Assembly: GCA_965261695.1 (NCBI GenBank)
Contig: OZ253474.1
Location: 2,480,001 to 2,544,000 of the forward strand
From: Bin5 sp965261695
GTDB taxonomy: Bacteria; Chloroflexota; Anaerolineae; Caldilineales; Caldilineaceae
DNA length: 64,000 nt
Reading direction: 5' to 3'
The first letter of the stretch is position 1. Every line of letters begins with the position of its first letter. The notes below the pieces were generated by a model. The model did not search any database, had not been told where the DNA came from, and saw only the letters and a program-made list of their open reading frames with translations. Made by a program: the position numbers and the translations under genes. Below are positions 51,022-59,241 of this stretch, piece by piece.

Positions 51022-51503
51022 ACGACTATAGTTGCCCTGTCAACAGGTGAATGAGGTGGCGGCGGGATTACCGTACGTCTGATTCCCCGTCAATCTACCA
51101 CTTCGCCGATAGCAAGCCAAAACCGGCTGAACCGCTGGGGCTTTGCCTGACAATTCACGCTGTGCTATTGTGCACAGCCATAGCCTTACGAGAAACGCCA
51201 CATACGTAAGGGAACCGGTCATTACAAGCCTATTCGGCCGTCACTACAGCCAGCGCGAGTTGCTGGAGCTGGTCGACGACATGTCGCAGCCAGCGGGGAC
51301 GCGCAAGGCGGAGCCGTGGATGGGGTCGAGCGGGGGTCGGACCTGATCGAGATGTGAAACTCGTCGGGTCTTTACTTTCACAACAGCACGGACGATGCTG
51401 GCCCAGACTTCCATACTTGCAATGACGCCATGCTTGCGGGTTGGACGCGGTTACTCAGGACCGGAAACCAGGCGCTGGAAACGGCGCGGCAGGTGGGGAT
51501 GCG
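51022..51503. other. Intergenic stretch with decayed DUF4432 gene
   Basis: Apart from the DUF4432-like remnant at 51209-51400 I see no gene. The left part should hold the promoter of the minus-strand methylase gene. Confidence 0.45.
51209..51400 (+). pseudogene. Remnant of a DUF4432 (aldose-1-epimerase-like) gene
   Basis: VITSLFGRHYSQRELLELVD followed by DMSQPAGTRKAE resembles the N-terminus of DUF4432 proteins (LxGRxxTxxELLxxVGDxSQxAGxR). A second frame continues with DGVERGSDLIEM, then a stop, then SSGLYF, similar to the next family block. The gene is frameshifted, stopped and lacks the remaining 250 or more residues. DUF4432 genes commonly accompany sugar catabolic clusters like the one that follows. 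Confidence 0.45.
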
Positions 51504-52517
51504 ATGGGCATAACGAAGCCGAAGGGGCTGTACCTGCTGGGCGAGAGCGCGTTTGCCCGCATATACGGGGCGGATACGCGCCGCGAGATCGAAGCGCAGG
51601 TGGAGATCGTCGCGCCGCTGCAGACGGCGGAGTCGATCGCACAGGACCCATCGGCGCTGGCGGATGTCAGGCTGATCTTCTCCGGCTGGGGCATGGCGCG
51701 CGTGGATGAGACGTTCCTCGACGCCGCACCCAATCTGCAGGCGATCTTCTATGCCGCCGGCACGGTCCATTATTTTGTGACCGACGCGCTATGGCAGCGG
51801 GGCGTGCGCCTGACCAGCGGCTATGGCGCCAATGCCGAGTTTGTCGCGCCGTACACGCTGGCGCAGATTATCCTCAGCCTGAAGCGCGTCTGGCATTTTT
51901 CCAACAAGCTCCGCCGAGAGGAACGCTACGATCCGGACAGGAAGGAGCCGCTGGCGGGCCTTCACACCGGCGTCGTCGGCCTGATCTCGCTGGGGCAGGT
52001 TGGCCGCCGGGTCGCGGCCCTGTTGCAACAGACGCTGTCCGTGCGCGTTCTGGCTTATGACCCGTACCTGACGCCGGAGACGGCCGCGGCGCTGGGCGTG
52101 GAGCCGGTCGGGTTGGATGAACTGTTCCGCAGCTGTGATGTGGTCTCGCTGCATACGCCCTGGCTGCCGCAGACGGTCGGCATGATCAGGGGCGCGCACC
52201 TGGCCTCGATGAAAGCGAACGCCACGTTCATCAACACCGCGCGCGGCGCGGTCGTGAACGAGCCGGAGATGATCGCCGTCCTCCAACAGCGCCCGGACCT
52301 GTACGCCCTGCTGGATGTCGCTTACCCGGAGCCGCCGGTGGCCGGTTCGCCTCTCTACAGCCTGCCCAACGTGCTCCTCACCCCGCATATCGCCGGCGCG
52401 CACAACACAGAGTGCCTGCGCATGGGCCGTTTGATGGCGGCGGAGTTGAGCCGCTATCTGGTGGATGAACGCTTGGAATACGAGATTACGCAGGAGGCGC
52501 TGCCGCTGTTGGCTTGA
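51504..52517 (+). CDS. D-isomer-specific 2-hydroxyacid dehydrogenase
   Basis: The 337-residue enzyme has the family pattern: an N-terminal catalytic-domain half, the cofactor domain TGVVGLISLGQVGRRVAAL (G-x2-x-GxxG variant), VVSLHTPWLPQTVGMI, FINTARGAVVNEPEM with the catalytic Arg, VAYPEPPV with Glu and LTPHIAGAHN with the catalytic His. It should oxidise a sugar acid or reduce a 2-keto acid with NAD(P). The ATG at 51504 follows AGGTGGGGA. A TIM-barrel isomerase gene follows after 67 nt, consistent with sugar acid catabolism. Confidence 0.9.
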   Translation: MGITKPKGLYLLGESAFARIYGADTRREIEAQVEIVAPLQTAESIAQDPSALADVRLIFSGWGMARVDETFLDAAPNLQAIFYAAGTVHYFVTDALWQRGVRLTSGYGANAEFVAPYTLAQIILSLKRVWHFSNKLRREERYDPDRKEPLAGLHTGVVGLISLGQVGRRVAALLQQTLSVRVLAYDPYLTPETAAALGVEPVGLDELFRSCDVVSLHTPWLPQTVGMIRGAHLASMKANATFINTARGAVVNEPEMIAVLQQRPDLYALLDVAYPEPPVAGSPLYSLPNVLLTPHIAGAHNTECLRMGRLMAAELSRYLVDERLEYEITQEALPLLA

Positions 52518-52584
52518 TGCGCAGTTCGTCCTGATCGTGCGGGTGGGACGCCTGGGCGGGTCTCCGCCAGCGACAGGAGGGCCA

Positions 52585-53349
52585 ATGTTTTTGCCCGGAC
52601 TCGTCTCGATCACATTTCGTCAACTCTCGGTGGCTGAGACCATCGCCCTGGTGACGCAGGCCGGCCTGGCCGCGGTCGAATGGGGAGGCGATATCCACGC
52701 CCCGCACGGGGATGAAGCGCAGGCGCGGGCCATCGCCCGCATGGGCGCGGACGCGGGTCTGCGCGTGGCGGCCTACGGCTCCTACTACCGCGTCGGTCAT
52801 CCCAAAACCGGGCCTTTTGAGGCGGTGCTGGCCTCGGCGGCGGCGCTGGGCGCGCCGTTGATTCGCGTATGGGCCGGACGCCAGGGCAGCGGCAGCGCGG
52901 ACGAGAGCTACTTTCAGAAGATAGTGGCCGATAGCCGCCGCATCGCCGACCTGGCGCAGGCGGAGCAGATCGGCATCGTCTACGAATTCCACGGCAACAC
53001 GCTCACCGACACGAACGCGGCTGCCCTGCGCCTCCTGCAGGCGCTGGACCATGCCAATGTGCGTTCACTGTGGCAGCCGCCCCGCTACGCAGCGCGGGCC
53101 AGCAACCTGGCCGGATTGGAGGCGCTGCGGCCCTGGCTGGAAAATCTGCATGTTTTCCACTGGCATCAACAGACCGGCGAGCGCCGCCCTCTGGCAGAGG
53201 GTGAGGATGACTGGCTGGACTATCTGGCGCAAGCGTCGTGTTGCGGGCGCGCGCGTTACGCCCTGCTGGAGTTCGTTGAGGACGACGCGCCGGAAGCGTT
53301 CCTGCGCGATGCCGCGACACTGCTGCAATGGCTGGCGGCGGATGAATAG
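52585..53349 (+). CDS. Sugar phosphate isomerase/epimerase (TIM barrel)
   Basis: The 254-residue protein starts MFLPGLVSITFRQLSVAETI and has AVEWGGDIHAPHGD, PLIRVWAGRQGSG, IGIVYEFHGNTLTD with Glu and His, and LHVFHWHQQTG. YALLEFVEDD supplies the last acidic ligand. ACAGGAGGGCCA before the ATG is a textbook ribosome site. It belongs to the same superfamily as the four barrels at 32.6-39.2 kb. The methyltransferase gene follows after 36 nt. Confidence 0.86.
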   Translation: MFLPGLVSITFRQLSVAETIALVTQAGLAAVEWGGDIHAPHGDEAQARAIARMGADAGLRVAAYGSYYRVGHPKTGPFEAVLASAAALGAPLIRVWAGRQGSGSADESYFQKIVADSRRIADLAQAEQIGIVYEFHGNTLTDTNAAALRLLQALDHANVRSLWQPPRYAARASNLAGLEALRPWLENLHVFHWHQQTGERRPLAEGEDDWLDYLAQASCCGRARYALLEFVEDDAPEAFLRDAATLLQWLAADE

Positions 53350-53385
53350 CTCGCACCGCTCGCCGCTGGCCGCGAATCCCTACCT

Positions 53386-54627
53386 ATGGCCCTGATCCGT
53401 CAACACGCCCCCGCCGAACCGGACAGTTCTCGCCCCGCCCTTTCGCTCATGATCCGTCCCTGGGCGCCGGCCGCGGTGAATGGGCAGGTGCGCCTGGTGT
53501 TGGGAGACAGTGAATGTGCGGCGCGCGCGGCGGTCTGGGTCGAGATCGGCTATGGGCTGGAGGACGCGCCCCTGACGTATCTGCGCCACGTCCTGCAAGT
53601 TGACGATTGGAACTGCGCCGAACGGATCGAACAGTTGCTCAGCGGCGAGACCCCCTACGCGACATGGCGCAGTGGCTGCCCACCGGCGCTGCTGATGGCG
53701 CGGCCCGGGGCTGCTGACGCGCAGGGCAACGCGACCTTTCAACTGACGCTGCAACTGACAGTCGGCGGTCTCACCGACAGCGGCCAAGCGGACGGGTCCG
53801 CGATCACATTTGCCTTGGACCGGGTCAACGGCAACGCGCTTCGGCGCTTCGGCGAGGCGTTCGACCGGGAACTGCGCCAAGCGCTGGAACAGCGGTGTCC
53901 AGCCGCGACGACGCCCGGCCCGGAGGTGAATGCCTTCAGCAGCCGCGTCAACGCGGCGGCCTACGACGCGCTCGGCACGGACTACGCACACGACTACCTG
54001 TCCGAACCGTTCTTTCGTGAGGCGTTCGAAGGCTGGCTGGAGGCGTTGCCCGTCGAGGGCCGCGTCCTGGAGATCGGCTGCGGGCACGGCGAGCCGATCG
54101 CGGCCGCGCTGGCAGCCGCGGGGCTGCGCGTGACCGGTATCGACCCGTCAGCGGCGATGATCGCCCAGGCCCGAAAGGGTGTGGCGGAGGGAGAGTTTCG
54201 CCAGATGACATTGGCGGAACTGGACGAGACGGACGCCTTCGACGGATCATGCTGCTTCTTTTCGCTGCTGTGCATGGATCCCATCGAACTGCGGATCGGC
54301 CTGGAGCGGCTGCACAGGGCACTGAAGGCGGATGCGCCTCTGTTGATCGTCTCCGGCGTGCCGGACCTGTTCACGCGCACATCGCCCCTGCGCACGGTGC
54401 AGGGACGGACGACGTGGGAGTGGACATACGATCACGAAGACATGGCCGCCGTTCTGAGCGAGCGAGGGCATTGGCAGGTTGGCGCGCCGGCTCTCCGCTA
54501 TTACGATACAGATACACTGAAGCGAATCGAGCGACTTGATTTGGAACAGGCGGTTGACTTCCGCGCTCGGACTGTAAAGGGCGTCTATGCGCTAATCGCC
54601 CACAGGATGGCAGTGGTTGGTGGTTAG
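53386..54627 (+). CDS. Class I SAM methyltransferase with uncharacterised N-terminal domain
   Basis: The 413-residue product has two parts. Residues 1-180 are an unrecognised beta-rich domain (VRLVLGDSECAARAAVWVEI, LTYLRHVLQVDDWNC). From about residue 200 the Rossmann methyltransferase is clear: YDYLSEPFFREAF-like lead, VLEIGCGHGEPIAAALAAAG (motif I), VTGIDPSAAMI, FDGSCCFFSLLCM and LHRALKADAPLLIVSG. The substrate is unknown. The C-terminus (HRMAVVGG) is encoded by AGTGGTT-GGTGGTT heptamers, and the next gene begins 16 nt later within the same repeat. Confidence 0.78.
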   Translation: MALIRQHAPAEPDSSRPALSLMIRPWAPAAVNGQVRLVLGDSECAARAAVWVEIGYGLEDAPLTYLRHVLQVDDWNCAERIEQLLSGETPYATWRSGCPPALLMARPGAADAQGNATFQLTLQLTVGGLTDSGQADGSAITFALDRVNGNALRRFGEAFDRELRQALEQRCPAATTPGPEVNAFSSRVNAAAYDALGTDYAHDYLSEPFFREAFEGWLEALPVEGRVLEIGCGHGEPIAAALAAAGLRVTGIDPSAAMIAQARKGVAEGEFRQMTLAELDETDAFDGSCCFFSLLCMDPIELRIGLERLHRALKADAPLLIVSGVPDLFTRTSPLRTVQGRTTWEWTYDHEDMAAVLSERGHWQVGAPALRYYDTDTLKRIERLDLEQAVDFRARTVKGVYALIAHRMAVVGG

Positions 54628-54632
54628 TGGTC
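54612..54632. repeat. Heptanucleotide tandem repeat, AGTGG family (3 units, overlapping a coding 3' end)
   Basis: AGTGGTT, GGTGGTT and AGTGGTC span the stop codon of the methyltransferase gene and the leader of the next gene. Confidence 0.7.
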
Positions 54633-54643
54633 AGGACAACCCA

Positions 54644-57205
54644 ATGCAACTCGAATGGGAGACCCAAGAAGAGGAGGATGGTCGAAGACAGAAGGATGCG
54701 CCGGATGTAGACGCGCCGGCGCAGAAGCGACGCGGTCGGCCTTGGTGGCTCTGGTCTCTGCTTTCTCTGCTGCTGGCGGCAGCGGTCATCTGGGGCGTGC
54801 GCTACGTTCTGCTGAAGCGGTTGGAAGCCATCTCTGCCGCTTTCGAAGGGGAAGTGCTGGAGATACACGCGATCGTGCAGCAGGCCGAACGCGACCGCGA
54901 TGAAGCGCTCTTCGGCAGTATGATCTCGTCAGAATACCCCAATTGGGGCGGCAGGCAGAAACGCATGCTGCGCAGTGGAATGCGTTGGGATCGGGCTTTC
55001 TTCGGCCTGACCCTGGCCCACGATGCTGACGACAAGCCGCCGACCGGCGCGCTCGCGGACATCGAATTCACGTCCGACTGGCGCATGGCGACCGTCACGC
55101 TCGCCTACCCTTACGAACAGGTTGACGGACCGCCGGTGACTCTTGAGCAGACGGTCACTTATCGGGAAGGGATGACCGGCTGGGCGCTGGTCCCCGCTTA
55201 TCCTGCATTCTGGGGGGAGACAGGCACGTTCAAAGGCCGCTATGTGACGGTCGAATACCCGGAACGGGACGCGGCAACGGTCGAGCGGCTGGCGCGCGAA
55301 TGGGACGAACTGCTGGCCACGGCCTGCGAGGCGTTGGATGATCTACGCTGCGGCCGCGCGTGGAAACTGGAAGTGGAACTGTCGACGGAGTCCGGCACGC
55401 TTGCGCGTATGGCAGAAGGGGCGGCCTCCAGGTCCCGCTGGATGGAAATGTTCAATGCGCCGCTGCCCGAGCGGGGCGTGAACGGGTCCGGGCTGAGGTT
55501 GCCGACGCCGAGCATCATCGGGCATCCGGTGGATGAGGCCGGTTACGGGGCGTTGCGCGCCGGTTACGCGCCGCTGATCATTGGCGGGGGGATTGCCGAA
55601 ATCGTTGGCTGGCCCTGCTGCGCCAATGGTGTAAACGCCTCTGCCCAAGCGCGCTCCAGAGGCCAGCAGGGCGCGGTATTCTTCCGCGCCCTGCTGGACA
55701 AACAGCTCAGCCAATTGGGTCTCATCGCGTGGCCCATCACCGCGGCCACCTATGAAGATATCTTGCAGGGGCCGATTCACGACGTGACAAACCTGCACTG
55801 GGTCTACCTCCAGCGGTCCGACAACAACATCGACCCGCGCATTGGGAAAATCGTCTATAGCATGGTTGATTTCATCCTCGCTGCCCAACCGGAGCAGTCG
55901 CCGGCCGCACTGCAACGAACGCTGCTCCGCTACGCGGCCTATCGCCCGTGGCTGCTGAACGCCGGATTCAACAGCTATGGACGCTCGATCCAGAAGGAGT
56001 GGATCCGCTATGCCGATCAACAGTTGGCGGCTTCGACAGCTGTAGAGGATGCGCTGCCAACGCAGGAGCTGCAACTGCTTTGCGCGGCGGAACGGTTCCA
56101 GGGCGCCAGCGTCTACCGCTACACGCAGAGCGGCGCATTTGTAGAGGAAGCTATCGACGGCGCGTTCCGCATGATGTATGCGCTGCCGGGCGCTGATGGG
56201 GTTTTGCTACAGAGAACGGGGGAGAGGTTGAGTACGGCGGCGAGCGACTCGCCCGTGCAGATTTGGAGTCAGGGGCGGGCGCAAAGTGTGGCCTACAGGG
56301 CCTCGAATCCCCCTCTCTTCGCAGTGGAAACCTTTACGGACGGGATCCTCTTTTACGCTTATGACGGACGGCTGTCGACCGTCCGCTTCAACTATCTGAA
56401 TCTGGCAGAGTGCGAGCGGGGCGCGTGCGCGCTCGAGCCTCTGGAAGGTTTGCCTGTCTGGTCGCCGGACGGGGACAAGACGATCGTCTCGCACGGTGAC
56501 GGTGTGCTGTGGCTGGGCGACGAGAGCGGAGAGTCCCACACGGCGGTCGCGCGCGGCCGATCGGTTGCCTGGCTGGACAACGAGCGTTTTGCCTTCATTC
56601 AGCCTGACGATGCGATGCGGGTGGAGGTGATGACGCTGCCGCAAGCGGAAGCGGAGACACTGCTGGAGATGGAGAGGGTGGTTGAGGCGCTGCGGCGCGC
56701 GCCGGGCGCGGGGCAGATGGCGGCGGACCGATCGTTGCCGATCACGCTCGTGGAGCTGGTGACACATCCAACGATGGCCGACCTGCTGTTCGTCGCTGCG
56801 CACGTCGGGGACAGGAGGACGTCAGGGACTGCCCACATTTTCGCCTACAGCCTTGCCACGGGCGAGATCAGACAACTGCTGCAGGTCGAACATTTTCTTG
56901 AACCGATCCGGTCTCCGCGCTTCTCCGCCGACGGGCGCTGGCTTTTCGTCCATAGCGTAGACCGAAGCGCCGGCAGTTGGTATCTGCATCTCTTCGACAT
57001 CCAGACCGGCAAAAGCCAGGTGTATTCCTCGGAGTCTACGCTGGCCTTCCCCGGTTATGATCTGTCGGCGGACGGCGCGTGGCTGGTGCGCGTAGATGAG
57101 GGGTTCCTCCATCTGATCCCGCTGCACGAAGGCCGGCAGAGGCTGGTGGCGCATGACTTTGCCCACTGCTATGCGGCTGTGTGGGTGGAGGGAAGTTTTC
57201 AGTAG
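54644..57205 (+). CDS. Large membrane-anchored protein with TolB-like propeller segment, unknown function
   Basis: The 853-residue product has a charged N-terminal tail (EWETQEEEDGRRQKDAPD), a single transmembrane helix (WWLWSLLSLLLAAAVIWGV) and a large extracytoplasmic part. A central region contains LPTPSIIGHPVDEAGYGALR and GYAPLIIGGGIAEIVGW and looks helical, similar to gluzincin-like pieces but without an HExxH motif. The last 350 residues have repeated beta-blade motifs (VWSPDGDKTIVSHGDGVLWL, SPRFSADGRWLFVHS, YDLSADGAWLVRVDE) typical of WD40/TolB propellers. It may be a sensor or a degenerate peptidase. The ATG at 54644 is preferred because the upstream codons are heptamer repeat. Confidence 0.7.
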   Translation: MQLEWETQEEEDGRRQKDAPDVDAPAQKRRGRPWWLWSLLSLLLAAAVIWGVRYVLLKRLEAISAAFEGEVLEIHAIVQQAERDRDEALFGSMISSEYPNWGGRQKRMLRSGMRWDRAFFGLTLAHDADDKPPTGALADIEFTSDWRMATVTLAYPYEQVDGPPVTLEQTVTYREGMTGWALVPAYPAFWGETGTFKGRYVTVEYPERDAATVERLAREWDELLATACEALDDLRCGRAWKLEVELSTESGTLARMAEGAASRSRWMEMFNAPLPERGVNGSGLRLPTPSIIGHPVDEAGYGALRAGYAPLIIGGGIAEIVGWPCCANGVNASAQARSRGQQGAVFFRALLDKQLSQLGLIAWPITAATYEDILQGPIHDVTNLHWVYLQRSDNNIDPRIGKIVYSMVDFILAAQPEQSPAALQRTLLRYAAYRPWLLNAGFNSYGRSIQKEWIRYADQQLAASTAVEDALPTQELQLLCAAERFQGASVYRYTQSGAFVEEAIDGAFRMMYALPGADGVLLQRTGERLSTAASDSPVQIWSQGRAQSVAYRASNPPLFAVETFTDGILFYAYDGRLSTVRFNYLNLAECERGACALEPLEGLPVWSPDGDKTIVSHGDGVLWLGDESGESHTAVARGRSVAWLDNERFAFIQPDDAMRVEVMTLPQAEAETLLEMERVVEALRRAPGAGQMAADRSLPITLVELVTHPTMADLLFVAAHVGDRRTSGTAHIFAYSLATGEIRQLLQVEHFLEPIRSPRFSADGRWLFVHSVDRSAGSWYLHLFDIQTGKSQVYSSESTLAFPGYDLSADGAWLVRVDEGFLHLIPLHEGRQRLVAHDFAHCYAAVWVEGSFQ

Positions 57206-57391
57206 TCAGTTTTTTGGTGTGCGTTCACGTTGAAGACCTGATTTATTGCGTATTGCGTAGGGGCAGCGAGACGTCTGCGTTCCCAGGATACAGACAATGC
57301 GAAAAGGCTTGGTGTCATGCGGGATGCGCATGTGGCATGGGTAACTAAGAACTGAGAGCTTAAGCCGATAAACTAGCGAAGGAGGGGGAAA
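57206..57391. repeat. Intergenic heptamers (GTTTTCA and TATTGCG types)
   Basis: GTTTTCA, GTAGTCA and GTTTTTT follow one another at about 57195-57215 over the end of the preceding gene. TATTGCG occurs twice in tandem at 57244-57257; the same 14-mer (GTATTGCGTATTGC) is present at 61441-61454 upstream of an SDR gene. GAAGGAGGGGG before 57392 is the ribosome site of the creatininase gene. Confidence 0.65.
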
Positions 57392-58219
57392 ATGACGACC
57401 TACCGCTATGCTGAGATGACCTGGTCTGCCTGTCGCGAGGCGGCCCATTCGGGCCGGGTGGCAGTATTGCCCGTGGCCACCTATGAAGATCACGGCTACC
57501 ACCTGCCGATCGACACCGATGTGCGCCTTTGCACAGGGATCTGTGAGCGGGCGGTGGCGCGCATCCCGGATGAGGCGGTGCTGATTCCGCCGGTCAGCCA
57601 TGGGTACAGCCCGCACCACATGGATTTCCCCGGCACGATCACGATTCGCTGGGACACGTTCATCAACTATGTGCGCGATGTCTGCGTCAGCCTGGCCCAT
57701 CACGGCTTCAAACGCATCCTGATCGTGAACGGGCATGGCAGCAATACCGCGCCGGTGGAGTTGGCGGCCCGCCTGACCGTGCTGGAGACGGAAGGCAAGA
57801 CGCTGTGCGCGTCGGTCAACCACTGGGGCGTGCGCAAGGGCAGGGAGGAGGGCAACGCGATCCGCTCGTCAGACTTTGGCGGCACCTCGCACGCCGGAGA
57901 GTACGAGACAGCGCTCTACCTGGCGATGGCCGAGGAACTGGTGCAGATGGACAAGGCGGTGGATGAGCGCTCGCCGCTGTCGCCCAGCTTCCAGACGGAT
58001 CTGCTGATGGGGAAACGCGAAGATGGCTCGGTCGCCAGCCTGTGGCCGTACTGGAGTTCGTTGACGGAGAGCGGTGTGCTGGGGGATGCGACAGCGGCCA
58101 GCCGGGAGAAGGGGGAGCAGTTTCTCGAGGCCGCGGTGGAAGGGCTGATCGAGCTGATCCGCGAGTTTCGCACGGTGGCGGTCAATCCGCGCCAGGATCA
58201 CATTACGATGGAAGAGTGA
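57392..58219 (+). CDS. Creatininase family protein (metal-dependent amidohydrolase)
   Basis: The 275-residue protein has the creatininase metal-site pattern: VAVLPVATYEDHGYHLPIDTD with Glu, His and Asp, VSHGYSPHHMDFPGT, ILIVNGHGSNTAPVELA and GTSHAGEYETALYLAMAE with the distal His and Glu. Family members hydrolyse cyclic or linear amides such as creatinine, formamide intermediates or mycofactocin precursors. Substrate cannot be assigned. It is followed by a GNAT gene after 46 nt on the same strand. The GGAGGGGG site just before the ATG is strong. Confidence 0.9.
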   Translation: MTTYRYAEMTWSACREAAHSGRVAVLPVATYEDHGYHLPIDTDVRLCTGICERAVARIPDEAVLIPPVSHGYSPHHMDFPGTITIRWDTFINYVRDVCVSLAHHGFKRILIVNGHGSNTAPVELAARLTVLETEGKTLCASVNHWGVRKGREEGNAIRSSDFGGTSHAGEYETALYLAMAEELVQMDKAVDERSPLSPSFQTDLLMGKREDGSVASLWPYWSSLTESGVLGDATAASREKGEQFLEAAVEGLIELIREFRTVAVNPRQDHITMEE

Positions 58220-58265
58220 GAGCAAAGAGCTGCTCTGTGGGGGCATTCTTGCTCGAAAACCAGGC

Positions 58266-58784
58266 ATGAACGAATTTTTCCGGATGCGGCCGGCTACGCT
58301 GGCGGACTGGCCGGGCATCGCGGCGTTGGATCAGGAAATTTTCGGCGCCTACGGTGCGCAGGAAGAGCCGGCGATCATCCGCAGCCGCCTGCTGACGTTT
58401 CCGCAGGGCTGCGCGGCGCTGGAGGGAGATGACAGCGACGGGCGCCGGTTCATCGCCGGTTATCTGACGACGGAGAAGTGGGCGGAACTGCGCGAGCCTG
58501 CGCTGGACGAGGATCCGCGGCAGAGCCATCAGGCGGACGGCCGCGTGTTGAATATCACGACGCTGGCGGTCGCTCCCGCCTGCCAGAATCAGGGATTGGG
58601 GGCGCGCCTGCTGGACCACGCGATCGCAGTCGCGCAGCAGGAGGGGTGCAGGCAGATCGTCCTGGAAACCGCGCACGCCGAACGGTTCTATCTGCGTCAC
58701 CGGTTTCGACGCATCGGCGAACGGACGGAGCGAGGGATCAGGATGGCGATCATGCTGCTGGAGCTGACCGATAGTGAAAGCTGA
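58266..58784 (+). CDS. GNAT family N-acetyltransferase
   Basis: The 172-residue protein carries the GNAT core: MRPATLADWPGIAALDQEIF at the N-terminus, ITTLAVAPACQNQGLGARLL with the acetyl-CoA R/Q-x-x-G-x-G/A loop and IVLETAHAERFYLRHRFRRI on the last strands. It acetylates an amine of unknown identity. The gene ends one base before the stop of the convergent PPOX gene, so no terminator separates them. Confidence 0.85.
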   Translation: MNEFFRMRPATLADWPGIAALDQEIFGAYGAQEEPAIIRSRLLTFPQGCAALEGDDSDGRRFIAGYLTTEKWAELREPALDEDPRQSHQADGRVLNITTLAVAPACQNQGLGARLLDHAIAVAQQEGCRQIVLETAHAERFYLRHRFRRIGERTERGIRMAIMLLELTDSES

Positions 58785-59207
58785 CTAGGCGGGCGGCGAG
58801 ATGACAACACGTCGCGGCTTGATCTTGAAGATCACCCGCTCCTCGGTCCCTTTCATATCCGCCGGCATGACGCTGCCGTAGTACTCGTCGGCGCCGGCGT
58901 AGAGCTTGGTATGGGCGTTGATGTTTGCGAAATCGGGGTCGGGCACGATCTCTTCGACGACGCCGCGCACATCGATCCAGCGGTATGCATCCTGGGGATC
59001 CAATGCCATCAGCGCGACTTTGGGATTGCCGCGGACATTTTTCGGTTTGCGGCGCCCTTCAGCCGTGTTGACGAGCACGTGCGTGCCGTCCCACGAGCAC
59101 CAGACAATGGTGTTCTCGGGCGCGCCGGAGGGGGAGATGGTCGTCAGGCTGACGAAGATCGGGCCGGTCAGCAGGTCTACGTGTGTATCGGGTATCTGTG
59201 CGGACAT
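58785..59207 (-). CDS. Pyridoxamine 5'-phosphate oxidase family protein (PPOX, F420/FMN type)
   Basis: The 140-residue protein has the split-barrel flavin fold: IFVSLTTISPSGAPENTIVW, VLVNTAEGRRKPKNVRGNP with the cofactor-binding Lys/Arg, KVALMALDPQDAYRWIDVRG and VEEIVPDPD. The family includes F420-dependent deazaflavin reductases and FMN-binding proteins; F420 use is common in Chloroflexota and Actinobacteria, but cannot be proven here. AGGAGAACAAAAATG supports the start at 59207. Confidence 0.9.
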   Translation of the reverse strand: MSAQIPDTHVDLLTGPIFVSLTTISPSGAPENTIVWCSWDGTHVLVNTAEGRRKPKNVRGNPKVALMALDPQDAYRWIDVRGVVEEIVPDPDFANINAHTKLYAGADEYYGSVMPADMKGTEERVIFKIKPRRVVISPPA

Positions 59208-59241
59208 TTTTGTTCTCCTCTTTTGACTACTGAAGACTGTT

